In this document: positions 5,444 to 11,085 of the stretch, in pieces
How positions within the stretch are numbered: position 1 is the stretch's first letter
Layout of the letters: the number at the start of each line of letters is the position of its first letter
From: Oscillibacter sp.
GTDB lineage: Bacteria; Bacillota; Clostridia; Oscillospirales; Oscillospiraceae
Length of the DNA stretch: 11,085 bases
Assembly: GCA_024404295.1 (NCBI GenBank)
Contig: JAKSQE010000033.1
Location: forward strand, 1-11,085
Direction of reading: 5' to 3'
Notes under the pieces: model-generated
What the model was told of the DNA's origin: nothing
What the model saw: the letters and a program-made list of their open reading frames with translations, nothing else
Databases searched by the model: none
Made by a program: the position numbers and the translations under genes

Positions 5444-8083
5444 ATGGGCAATCCGTCTGCAGAAATAACAAGCCGCAATGTGTGCATGGGTATTTTAGCC
5501 CATGTGGACGCCGGTAAGACCACGTTGTCTGAAGCGTTGCTTTACCGTTCCGGAGCCATTCGTACGCTGGGACGTGTCGATCATCGAAATGCCTTTTTGG
5601 ATACGGATCGTATGGAACGTGACCGGGGAATTACGATTTTTTCCAAACAGGCTGTTCTGCAAATAGAAGATTTACAAGTGACCCTGCTGGATACTCCGGG
5701 ACACGTGGACTTTTCCGCAGAGGCGGAACGTGTTCTGCGGGTGTTGGATTGTGCCGTACTGGTGATCTCCGGCACAGATGGTGTACAGGGACATACGCGG
5801 ACCTTGTGGGATCTGCTGAAGCGGTATCAGGTGCCAACGATTCTTTTTATCAACAAAATGGATCTGGCAGGCACCGATCGGGACCAACTGATGGCCCATC
5901 TCAAGCAAAAGCTGGATAGTGCCTGTGTGGATATGGCGGCAGAGACTGCGGCGGAAGAGGCCGCCGTGTGCAGCGAGACAGTGCTGGAGCGGTATCTGGA
6001 AACAGGCGCGGTCACCGATGCGGACATTTCGGACATGGTAAGCAGGCGGGAACTGTTTCCGTGTTTCTTTGGCGCGGCGCTGAAACTGGACGGCATTGAC
6101 GCACTGTTGGATGGTTTGCGGCGCTATGCACCGATTCCGAAGTACCCAACAGAGTTTGGCGCGAGGGTCTTCAAAATTGCAAGAGATCCGCAGGGAGCCA
6201 GACTGACATACTTAAAGGTGACCGGCGGTACGCTGCGTGTAAAAGATACGATTCAGAAAGGCGAGCAATGGGAGGAAAAAGCCGACCAGCTTCGCCTATA
6301 TTCCGGTGCAAAATTTCGCCCCATCGAAGAGGCTTCTGCCGGGACGGTGTGTGCGGTGACCGGCCTGAGCCGGACAGCTCCCGGACAGGGTCTTGGCTTT
6401 GAAGAAGACTGGACAGAACATGTTTTGGAACCGGTTTTGACCTATCAAGTGGAATTAAGAGATGGAACTGATCCACATACCGCTTTAGAACGTTTACGAA
6501 TGCTGGAAGAGGAAGACCCGCAGCTCCATGTTGTATGGAATGAGCAGACCAGAGAGATCCATATGCAGCTTATGGGAGCGGTGCAGATGGAGATTTTGCA
6601 ACGGTTGATTCGAGAGCGACTGCATATGGAAGTGGGTTTTGGTACGGGAGCTGTGTGCTATCGGGAAACCATTGCAGCGCCTGTGGTGGGAATTGGACAC
6701 TTTGAGCCATTGCGCCACTATGCTGAGGTGCATTTATTGTTGGAACCCGGCACGGTAGGGAGCGGATTGGTACTACACAGCGCTTGCCCGGAAGACCAGT
6801 TAGACCGCAACTGGCAGCGTTTGATTTTGACGCATCTGATGGAGAAAGAACATTTGGGAGTGCTGACCGGCTCTCCGATTACGGATATCAAAATTACGCT
6901 TCTGGCGGGACGAGCCCATGTAAAGCACACCGAAGGCGGCGATTTTCGCCAGGCAACTTATCGCGCGGTGCGGCAGGGCTTGATGCAGGCAGAAAGTGTT
7001 TTGCTGGAACCCTGGTATGATTTCCGCTTGGAAGTGCCTGCCGATCAGGTGGGGCGGGCAATGACCGACTTGCAGTGCATGGGCGGTGAAATTACCCCAC
7101 CGGAAACGTTCGGAGAAGAAGCGGTATTGACCGGCGCAGCTCCGGTATCTGCACTGCGAGATTACGGCGCTGAAGTCAGCATTTACACCCGTGGCCGGGG
7201 CAAGTTGGCCTGCACGCCCGGGGGATATCGCCCTTGCGCCGACGCAGAGCAGGTGATAGAAACCATGGCATATGATCCGCAGCGGGACGTGGAGAACAGT
7301 CCGGACTCTGTTTTTTGTTCCCACGGTGCGGGAGACATTGTGCCATGGGACGAAGTTCCGCAACATGCTCATGTGGACAGCGGCTGGCGTTCCGACGGAA
7401 CGCGTATAGAAAAAACTGCGGAAGTTCCGCGGCCTCGTCAGGTGAGTTCCTATGCCGGAACCAGGGAACAAGACAAGGAACTGCAAGCAATTTTTGAGAG
7501 GACTTATGGCGCTGTGAAGCGGAGAGAATTTATTCCACCGAAGGAATCGACCTCCGCACCATCGAAACCCCGTGTGCCGACGCCGGTGGAGATCGGCGAG
7601 GAATATTTGTTGGTGGATGGCTATAATATTATCTTTGCATGGGAAGAATTAAAATCAGTTGCCAGAGAAAACCTGGACGCAGCCAGAAAGCAGCTTTGCG
7701 ATCTGCTTTGCAACTATCAGGGCTACAAAAAGTGCCATGTAATCGTAGTTTTTGACGCCTATAAAGTGAAGGGCGGATTGGGCAGTGTGGAGCCATATCA
7801 CAATATCACCCTTGTTTATACAAAAGAGGCAGAAACGGCAGACGCTTATATTGAGCGGGCAACCTATGAGATCGACCGCCGCCATCGAGTGCGTGTGGCA
7901 ACATCTGACGGCCCTGAGCAGCTGATTATTTTAGGACATGGCGCTTTACGCCTGTCTGCGTCCCATTTTTACGAGGAGATGACCCAAGTACTCCAGCAAA
8001 TTGATCGGACGCTGCAGGAAAATAATCGTCGACCCCACACGGGAGTTGTAAAAGCAGCTTTGGAAAAAGCACAGCAAGATTGA
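5444..8083 (+). CDS. EF-G/TetM-like translational GTPase fused to a C-terminal Rae1 (YacP)-like NYN nuclease domain
   Basis: This 879-residue protein joins two translation-related modules in one uninterrupted frame. The GTPase part (about 10-610) has all nucleotide motifs: AHVDAGKT at 19-26, RGIT at 61-64, DTPGH at 83-87, NKMD at 137-140 and GAAL at 210-213, then domains II (about 237-325), III (330-405), IV (405-525) and V (520-600). Its overall form resembles TetM-family proteins and EF-G. A linker (about 605-715) carries CSHGAGDIVPWDEVP at 625-639 and a proline-rich stretch. Residues 720-879 match the Rae1 NYN fold: LLVDGYNII (D725), VVFDAYKVKGG (D771), KEAETADAYIE (D800) and VATSDGPEQ (D822), so the acidic nuclease residues are kept. 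Bacillus Rae1 cleaves mRNA in the ribosomal A site, the same site domain IV of such GTPases enters; ribosome-targeted RNA cleavage is thus inferred, not shown. Domain IV has HTEGG (496-500) where TetM has its Tyr-Ser-Pro-Val loop, so tetracycline resistance is doubtful. Confidence 0.9.
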   Translation: MGNPSAEITSRNVCMGILAHVDAGKTTLSEALLYRSGAIRTLGRVDHRNAFLDTDRMERDRGITIFSKQAVLQIEDLQVTLLDTPGHVDFSAEAERVLRVLDCAVLVISGTDGVQGHTRTLWDLLKRYQVPTILFINKMDLAGTDRDQLMAHLKQKLDSACVDMAAETAAEEAAVCSETVLERYLETGAVTDADISDMVSRRELFPCFFGAALKLDGIDALLDGLRRYAPIPKYPTEFGARVFKIARDPQGARLTYLKVTGGTLRVKDTIQKGEQWEEKADQLRLYSGAKFRPIEEASAGTVCAVTGLSRTAPGQGLGFEEDWTEHVLEPVLTYQVELRDGTDPHTALERLRMLEEEDPQLHVVWNEQTREIHMQLMGAVQMEILQRLIRERLHMEVGFGTGAVCYRETIAAPVVGIGHFEPLRHYAEVHLLLEPGTVGSGLVLHSACPEDQLDRNWQRLILTHLMEKEHLGVLTGSPITDIKITLLAGRAHVKHTEGGDFRQATYRAVRQGLMQAESVLLEPWYDFRLEVPADQVGRAMTDLQCMGGEITPPETFGEEAVLTGAAPVSALRDYGAEVSIYTRGRGKLACTPGGYRPCADAEQVIETMAYDPQRDVENSPDSVFCSHGAGDIVPWDEVPQHAHVDSGWRSDGTRIEKTAEVPRPRQVSSYAGTREQDKELQAIFERTYGAVKRREFIPPKESTSAPSKPRVPTPVEIGEEYLLVDGYNIIFAWEELKSVARENLDAARKQLCDLLCNYQGYKKCHVIVVFDAYKVKGGLGSVEPYHNITLVYTKEAETADAYIERATYEIDRRHRVRVATSDGPEQLIILGHGALRLSASHFYEEMTQVLQQIDRTLQENNRRPHTGVVKAALEKAQQD

Positions 8084-8110
8084 GAAACAGCACAGCCATA
8101 CAAATTTCCA

Positions 8111-8175
8111 CAAGGCTTTTAGAAAGATTTTTTCCAAAAAAAGGGTTGGATTTTGTCGAATGAAGCCTTGTTTTT
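8111..8175 (+). terminator. Weak candidate terminator after the fusion gene
   Basis: CAAGGCTT (8111-8118) pairs with AAGCCTTG (8163-8170), followed by TTTTT. The 44-base loop is long and A/T-rich, with poor internal pairing, so this is a tentative call. The right arm overlaps the -35 region of the next promoter. Confidence 0.3.
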
Positions 8176-8196
8176 GCTCAAACCTAGTGCTACAAT
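8168..8196 (+). promoter_or_regulatory. Sigma-A promoter of the deacetylase-bactofilin operon
   Basis: TTGTTT (8168-8173), 17-base spacer, TACAAT (8191-8196) with a TG in the extended -10 position (8188-8189). The start would be near 8203, about 30 bases before the ATG at 8233. Confidence 0.6.
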
Positions 8197-8232
8197 AAAA
8201 AGTCGTATAAAACAGAAAGCCGGAGAGCAGTT

Positions 8233-9168
8233 ATGCACGGATATATCGGAAGCGTGCGCTTCTTTAAAAATTTAATACTGCTTGCAGTAATCGTGATGAT
8301 CGCGGTTCCTTCTGCTTTCGCAGGATATTACCGCCATGCATATACCCGCTTAAAAGCCGAGCAGACTGAGACGGAAGAATTGCATCAGGATGTGGAAGTG
8401 CTGATGCAGAAAGAGGACGAACCACAGGAAAGCGATGAACCGCAGCCCGAAGCGCTTAGCGTGGATGTACCGGAATACCAAAATTTGTATCCCGATTTTT
8501 ACGCACCGCAGCCATTGGAAGCCAATGAACGTGTGGAAAACACCATTTACCTGACTTTTGATGACGGCCCTTCCGAGTATACGGATAAGGTGCTGGACAC
8601 TCTGGCCGCAAAGGGCGTGAAAGGAACATTCTATCTGGTAGGCACCGGCCATACGGACGCAAAGAGCCTTGAGAGGATGCGCCGCATTGTGGCAGAGGGA
8701 CATAGCATAGGAATGCACTCTTACACACATAATTACAACAAGATTTATTCTTCGGTAGAAGCCTATCTGGACGATATGTATCAGATCTTCACCTTGATAA
8801 AGGAAACCACCGGTGTAACCCCGACGCTGTTCCGTTTCCCGGGCGGCAGCATTAACTCGCACAATCGCGGGATCTATCAGGAATTAACGTCGGAGATGCT
8901 GCGGCGTGGATTTATCCCCTGCGATTGGAATCTTTCCAGCGGTGATGCAGCTGGTGGACACTTCACAGAAGCACAACTGGTTCAAAATGTAGTTGGTTCG
9001 GCTGGTGGCAAGAAACGTGGCGTGGTACTGATGCACGACACCAAACAGACCACGGCCAATGCGTTGGGCAGCATGATTGACCAACTGAAGGCCCTTGGGT
9101 TCGATTTTGCACCGTTAACGGTTTCCACCTCACCGGTGCTGTATACCTATGAGAGCAATAATGGTTAA
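8233..9168 (+). CDS. Membrane-anchored NodB-family polysaccharide (probable peptidoglycan) deacetylase
   Basis: This 311-residue protein has one N-terminal hydrophobic helix (about 11-31), then a charged, Glu/Gln-rich spacer (41-75) and a carbohydrate esterase 4 domain (about 103-300). The metal-site and catalytic motifs are complete: TFDDGP at 108-113 (base and metal aspartates), HSYTH at 162-166 (metal histidines), RFPGGS at 201-206, DWN at 231-233 and LMHD at 266-269. Such enzymes remove N-acetyl groups from peptidoglycan sugars outside the membrane, often giving lysozyme resistance. The exact substrate (GlcNAc or MurNAc) cannot be read from sequence. CGGAGAG at 8221-8227 precedes the ATG. 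The helix may be a signal anchor rather than cleaved, although AFA at 28-30 is a possible cleavage site. The bactofilin gene follows after 29 bases with no terminator, so they form an operon, suggesting that the enzyme is positioned by, or works with, the bactofilin scaffold. Confidence 0.88.
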   Translation: MHGYIGSVRFFKNLILLAVIVMIAVPSAFAGYYRHAYTRLKAEQTETEELHQDVEVLMQKEDEPQESDEPQPEALSVDVPEYQNLYPDFYAPQPLEANERVENTIYLTFDDGPSEYTDKVLDTLAAKGVKGTFYLVGTGHTDAKSLERMRRIVAEGHSIGMHSYTHNYNKIYSSVEAYLDDMYQIFTLIKETTGVTPTLFRFPGGSINSHNRGIYQELTSEMLRRGFIPCDWNLSSGDAAGGHFTEAQLVQNVVGSAGGKKRGVVLMHDTKQTTANALGSMIDQLKALGFDFAPLTVSTSPVLYTYESNNG

Positions 9169-9197
9169 AACACAGAAGAAAGTGAGGAAATAGAAAG

Positions 9198-9782
9198 ATG
9201 GCTAAGAATAAGAAGGACAATTTTAATCAGGCAATGTTTGAGATGTTCGGCGTGGGCAAGGACACGGAGAAGAATGCGGCGGCTGCAACCAAAGAGCCTG
9301 CTACAAACCCCAAAGTTGTGGAGAAAGTGGAAAAGAATCTGAAAGCAGAGAAGAATATTGTATCTGCTCCCACGGCTACCACCTATCTGGCTCCCGGAAC
9401 CTGCCTGGAAGGCAAGCTGACATCCAAGGGTGATGTGGAAATTGCCGGTGAATTTAAGGGCGATATTGTGGCAGAAGGCAATGTTACCATTCACTGCGAC
9501 ATGGGCGGCAATGTGACCGCAGGCGATCTGAAGCTGATCGACTGTGCGCTGACCGGTGATGTTGTGGTTACCGGCAAGGTAAAGGTTGATGAGACTTCTT
9601 CCATCACCGGTAATATCAAAGCGGGAGAGGTTGTCTGTTCCGGCGCAATCAACGGTGATATGAATGTGACCGGCAATGTGACATTGGACGAGAAGGCAAA
9701 GATCAACGGCCAGATCTCCACCGCTACCATGAGCGTGGCCTGCGGCGCACAGATCCACGGCGGTGTGGAGATGCGCGGCTGA
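9198..9782 (+). CDS. Bactofilin (DUF583) cytoskeletal scaffold protein
   Basis: This 194-residue protein has the bactofilin beta-helix core at about 62-192, seen as short repeats with Gly-Asp/Gly-Asn turns: GDVEIAGEFKGDI at 78-90, GNVTIHCDMGGNV at 94-106, ALTGDVVVTGKV at 117-128, SSITGNIKAGEV at 134-145, AINGDMNVTGNV at 150-161 and KINGQI at 168-173. Bactofilins polymerise without nucleotide into membrane-associated filaments that localise cell-wall enzymes. The N-terminal tail (1-60) is charged and probably disordered, apart from a hydrophobic patch FNQAMFEMFGVG at 9-20 that could bind membrane or a partner. It is co-transcribed with the deacetylase just upstream and ends in a strong terminator. 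GAGG near 9184-9187 lies about ten bases before the ATG, a slightly long spacing. Its lysine-, valine- and glycine-rich composition reflects the fold. Confidence 0.92.
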   Translation: MAKNKKDNFNQAMFEMFGVGKDTEKNAAAATKEPATNPKVVEKVEKNLKAEKNIVSAPTATTYLAPGTCLEGKLTSKGDVEIAGEFKGDIVAEGNVTIHCDMGGNVTAGDLKLIDCALTGDVVVTGKVKVDETSSITGNIKAGEVVCSGAINGDMNVTGNVTLDEKAKINGQISTATMSVACGAQIHGGVEMRG

Positions 9783-9800
9783 TAGATTCTATTATCACAG

Positions 9801-9829
9801 AAAGGGACGGGAATACCCGTCCCTTTTTT
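9801..9829 (+). terminator. Strong Rho-independent terminator after bactofilin
   Basis: AAAGGGACGGG (9801-9811), loop AATA, CCCGTCCCTTT (9816-9826) and further T bases to 9829. It begins 18 bases after the bactofilin stop. It lies between convergent genes and could also slow transcripts from the minus-strand deacetylase, though the minus-strand tail beyond the stem (CTGTG) is not T-rich. Confidence 0.9.
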
Positions 9830-9858
9830 GCTTCAAGAATTACTGCATGTTCCTTCCG

Positions 9859-10674
9859 TCAGGTGCTTAAGCCGGGCAGTTCTGTCAAGGATGCAAAATG
9901 ATATCCCATGTCTTCCCATTTTGTCAGCAGATCATCCAGAATAGCGGCATTGGTGGTGGAGGTGGAATGCAGCAGGACAATGGCGCCGTCATGGATACGG
10001 GGCAGTAGTTTTTCGTAAGCCTGCTCAGCTGTAGGCTGCTTATCGGTATACCAATCCACATAAGCGAGACTCCAAAAAACGGTGTGATAACCAAGTTCGT
10101 GGGCCATTTTCAGGTTTTCCTCGCTGTATTTTCCCTGAGGAGGTCGGTAAAACATGGGCAGTTCGCTGCCCACGGTTTCCTGATAGAGCGCAGCTAAATC
10201 ATCCAATTCCTTTTTAAATGCCGCCTGATCCGCAATAGCGGACATATCCGGGTGATGGAACGTGTGATTGCCTACAATATGACCTTCGGCAGCCATTCGT
10301 TTTACGATGTCTGGGGCAGACTCGATCATATGCCCCACAACAAAGAATGCGGCAGGCGCATGGTGCTTTTTCAGGGCATCAAGAATTGCCTCTGTGCAGC
10401 CGTTTTCGTAGCCGCAGTCAAATGTCAGATAAATCACTTTCTCTGACGTGTCACCCACATACCAGGCATCATATTGGGATAAAAAATCTACTCCGGCGTT
10501 CCCAACAGGCGGCTGTCCCTCCACCTGAAAGGAAAGGCCCCAGTTGTCCGCGGAAGCAGGCAAAGCAACTTCCGCAGTGGTAGGCGTGGCTCGTCGGCCC
10601 TCCAAATAGAGCATTGCTGCCAAGAATAGGCAAGGCAGCAGTAATATAGAAAAGATACGAATGCGGTACCGCAT
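9859..10674 (-). CDS. pdaA: PdaA-like delta-lactam-biosynthetic (muramic acid) de-N-acetylase
   Basis: This 271-residue protein, close to the 263 of Bacillus PdaA, has an N-terminal membrane or signal helix (about 7-23) and a NodB domain (about 78-265). Motif 1 is TFDCGYENG at 84-92, the PdaA-type form (Bacillus PdaA has TFDNGYENG) in place of the canonical TFDDGP. The others are GNHTFHHPD at 135-143 (H137, H141), YRPPQGKYSEE at 176-186, FWSLAYVDW at 200-208 and LLHST at 234-238. PdaA deacetylates muramic acid after peptide removal, leading to the muramic-delta-lactam of spore cortex needed for germination. GAGGAGG at 10688-10682, seven bases before the ATG at 10674, fixes the start. A possible sigma-G promoter lies upstream. 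It is convergent with the bactofilin operon and divergent from the exonuclease gene. Family assignment is firm; the cortex role is inferred from the motif pattern and the sporulating host. Confidence 0.88.
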   Translation of the reverse strand: MRYRIRIFSILLLPCLFLAAMLYLEGRRATPTTAEVALPASADNWGLSFQVEGQPPVGNAGVDFLSQYDAWYVGDTSEKVIYLTFDCGYENGCTEAILDALKKHHAPAAFFVVGHMIESAPDIVKRMAAEGHIVGNHTFHHPDMSAIADQAAFKKELDDLAALYQETVGSELPMFYRPPQGKYSEENLKMAHELGYHTVFWSLAYVDWYTDKQPTAEQAYEKLLPRIHDGAIVLLHSTSTTNAAILDDLLTKWEDMGYHFASLTELPGLST

Positions 10675-10704
10675 AAAAAAGCCTCCTCATAGTTTCGGTT
10701 CCCA

Positions 10705-10735
10705 TAGTCTGCCTCTAAAACTTCGGATTTATGCC
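10705..10735 (-). promoter_or_regulatory. Possible sigma-G (forespore) promoter of pdaA
   Basis: On the minus strand, GGCATA (10735-10730) is followed after 18 bases by CAGACTA (10711-10705), close to the forespore -10 consensus CATnnTA. The predicted start near 10698 leaves a leader of about 24 bases. Bacillus pdaA is transcribed by sigma-G, which supports but does not prove the call. Confidence 0.4.
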
Positions 10736-10738
10736 TGG

Positions 10739-10767
10739 TTGCAGAGCGCAACAGAAAATGGTATGAT
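10739..10767 (+). promoter_or_regulatory. Sigma-A promoter of the exonuclease gene
   Basis: TTGCAG (10739-10744), 17 bases, TATGAT (10762-10767), with TGG giving an extended -10. The -35 lies within a small inverted repeat, GTTGC (10738-10742) and GCAAC (10748-10752). It diverges from the pdaA promoter on the other strand. Confidence 0.55.
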
Positions 10768-10805
10768 GATGCCGAAATGAAGCAAACTGTGGAGGAAATG
10801 CCGAT

Positions 10806-11085
10806 ATGATGTCTGAAATCTGGGAACAGTTTGACCGGCTGATCATTTTTGATACAGAGACCACCGGCATTGCGTTCGAGAAAGACCGAATCATTGAGAT
10901 TGGTGCAGTAGCTGTGGAGGAAACCGGAGAGGCGGACAGCTTGAATTGTTTCATTCGGCTGCCGGAGGGAAAGACTTTACCCCCTTTTATTACGGAATTG
11001 ACCGGCATTACAGACGAGGATCTTTTGCACGAGGGAATTTCCGACAAGGAAGCGGCAGAGCGCTTTTGCCATCTGCTTGAGGGCT
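10806..11085 (+). CDS. DEDDh-family (DnaQ/PolC epsilon-like) 3'-5' exonuclease, N-terminal part only
   Basis: The frame opens at 10806 and runs off the right edge after 93 codons. FDTETTGIAFEKDRIIEIGAV (about residues 15-35) carries the Exo I motif, with the metal-binding D and E of DTETTG and the following IIEIGAV strand. FIRLPEGKTLPPFITELTGITDEDL (about 49-73) matches the DnaQ-like stretch in which ITELTGIT normally precedes Exo II. The catalytic histidine and later aspartates lie outside the window. These enzymes degrade DNA or RNA from the 3' end. The family includes the proofreading subunit, the PolC exonuclease domain and stand-alone or helicase-fused (DinG-like) forms; which applies here cannot be decided from this fragment. 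GGAGG at 10791-10795 favours the first ATG (10806) over the adjacent ATG at 10809. An ATG at 10798 leads straight to a stop. Confidence 0.85.
   Translation, partial: MMSEIWEQFDRLIIFDTETTGIAFEKDRIIEIGAVAVEETGEADSLNCFIRLPEGKTLPPFITELTGITDEDLLHEGISDKEAAERFCHLLEG

Noticed and set aside
6800..7486. Minus-strand open frame of 228 codons inside the GTPase-nuclease gene
   Set aside because: Antisense to conserved domain IV-V coding sequence, with no family resemblance.
5444..8083. Calling the large GTPase a tetracycline-resistance ribosomal protection protein
   Set aside because: The overall TetM resemblance is real, but the drug-contacting Tyr-Ser-Pro-Val loop is absent, the protein is about 240 residues longer because of the nuclease domain, and nothing around it suggests a mobile resistance element.
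9165..9758. Minus-strand open frame of 197 codons covering the bactofilin gene
   Set aside because: Antisense to a clear bactofilin beta-helix; its regular look simply mirrors the repeats of the real gene.
1..11085. CRISPR array, tRNA/rRNA genes, insertion sequence or prophage
   Set aside because: I saw no spaced direct repeats, no tRNA-like cloverleaf or CCA end, no transposase or integrase frame, and no inverted-repeat-bounded element.

Overview
The window comes from an endospore-forming Gram-positive bacterium, most likely a member of the Clostridia (an Oscillospiraceae/Ruminococcaceae-type gut anaerobe). This is inferred from a clear SpoVAD, a PdaA-type spore-cortex deacetylase, purine-rich Shine-Dalgarno sites before nearly every gene, TGn-extended -10 promoters, and roughly balanced base composition. 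It looks like ordinary chromosome: I see no tRNA, rRNA, transposase, integrase, CRISPR array or attachment site, and no gap between genes exceeds 300 bases.

Left part (1-1264, minus strand): the 5' half of spoVAD runs off the left edge. Upstream of it is an unrecognised 203-residue protein with 16 cysteines arranged as zinc-ribbon-like pairs. A perfect 28-bp palindrome followed by a T run separates the two and should terminate the cysteine-rich gene.

Centre (1334-8170, plus strand): gluQ encodes the tRNA-modifying glutamyl-Q synthetase and has a good sigma-A-type promoter. Next come trkA and trkH, an operon for a potassium uptake system (cytosolic RCK gate plus membrane pore), ending in a strong hairpin. 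After that is the most notable gene: an 879-residue protein in which a complete EF-G/TetM-like translational GTPase is joined to a C-terminal NYN nuclease domain closely resembling Rae1 (YacP), the ribosome-associated A-site mRNA endonuclease of Bacillus. The GTPase lacks the domain IV loop typical of true tetracycline-protection proteins, so I do not call it a resistance gene.

Right part (8168-11085): a membrane-anchored NodB-family polysaccharide deacetylase and a bactofilin form a two-gene envelope operon with a strong terminator. Facing it on the minus strand is a second, PdaA-like deacetylase of the muramic-delta-lactam (spore cortex) type, preceded by a possible sigma-G promoter. Diverging from it is the start of a DEDDh (DnaQ-like) exonuclease that runs off the right edge.

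Themes: sporulation and cortex (spoVAD, pdaA), cell-envelope shaping (deacetylase plus bactofilin), ion homeostasis (trkAH), and translation or RNA quality (gluQ, GTPase-NYN fusion). Apart from the two short operons, the genes appear to be independently transcribed units.
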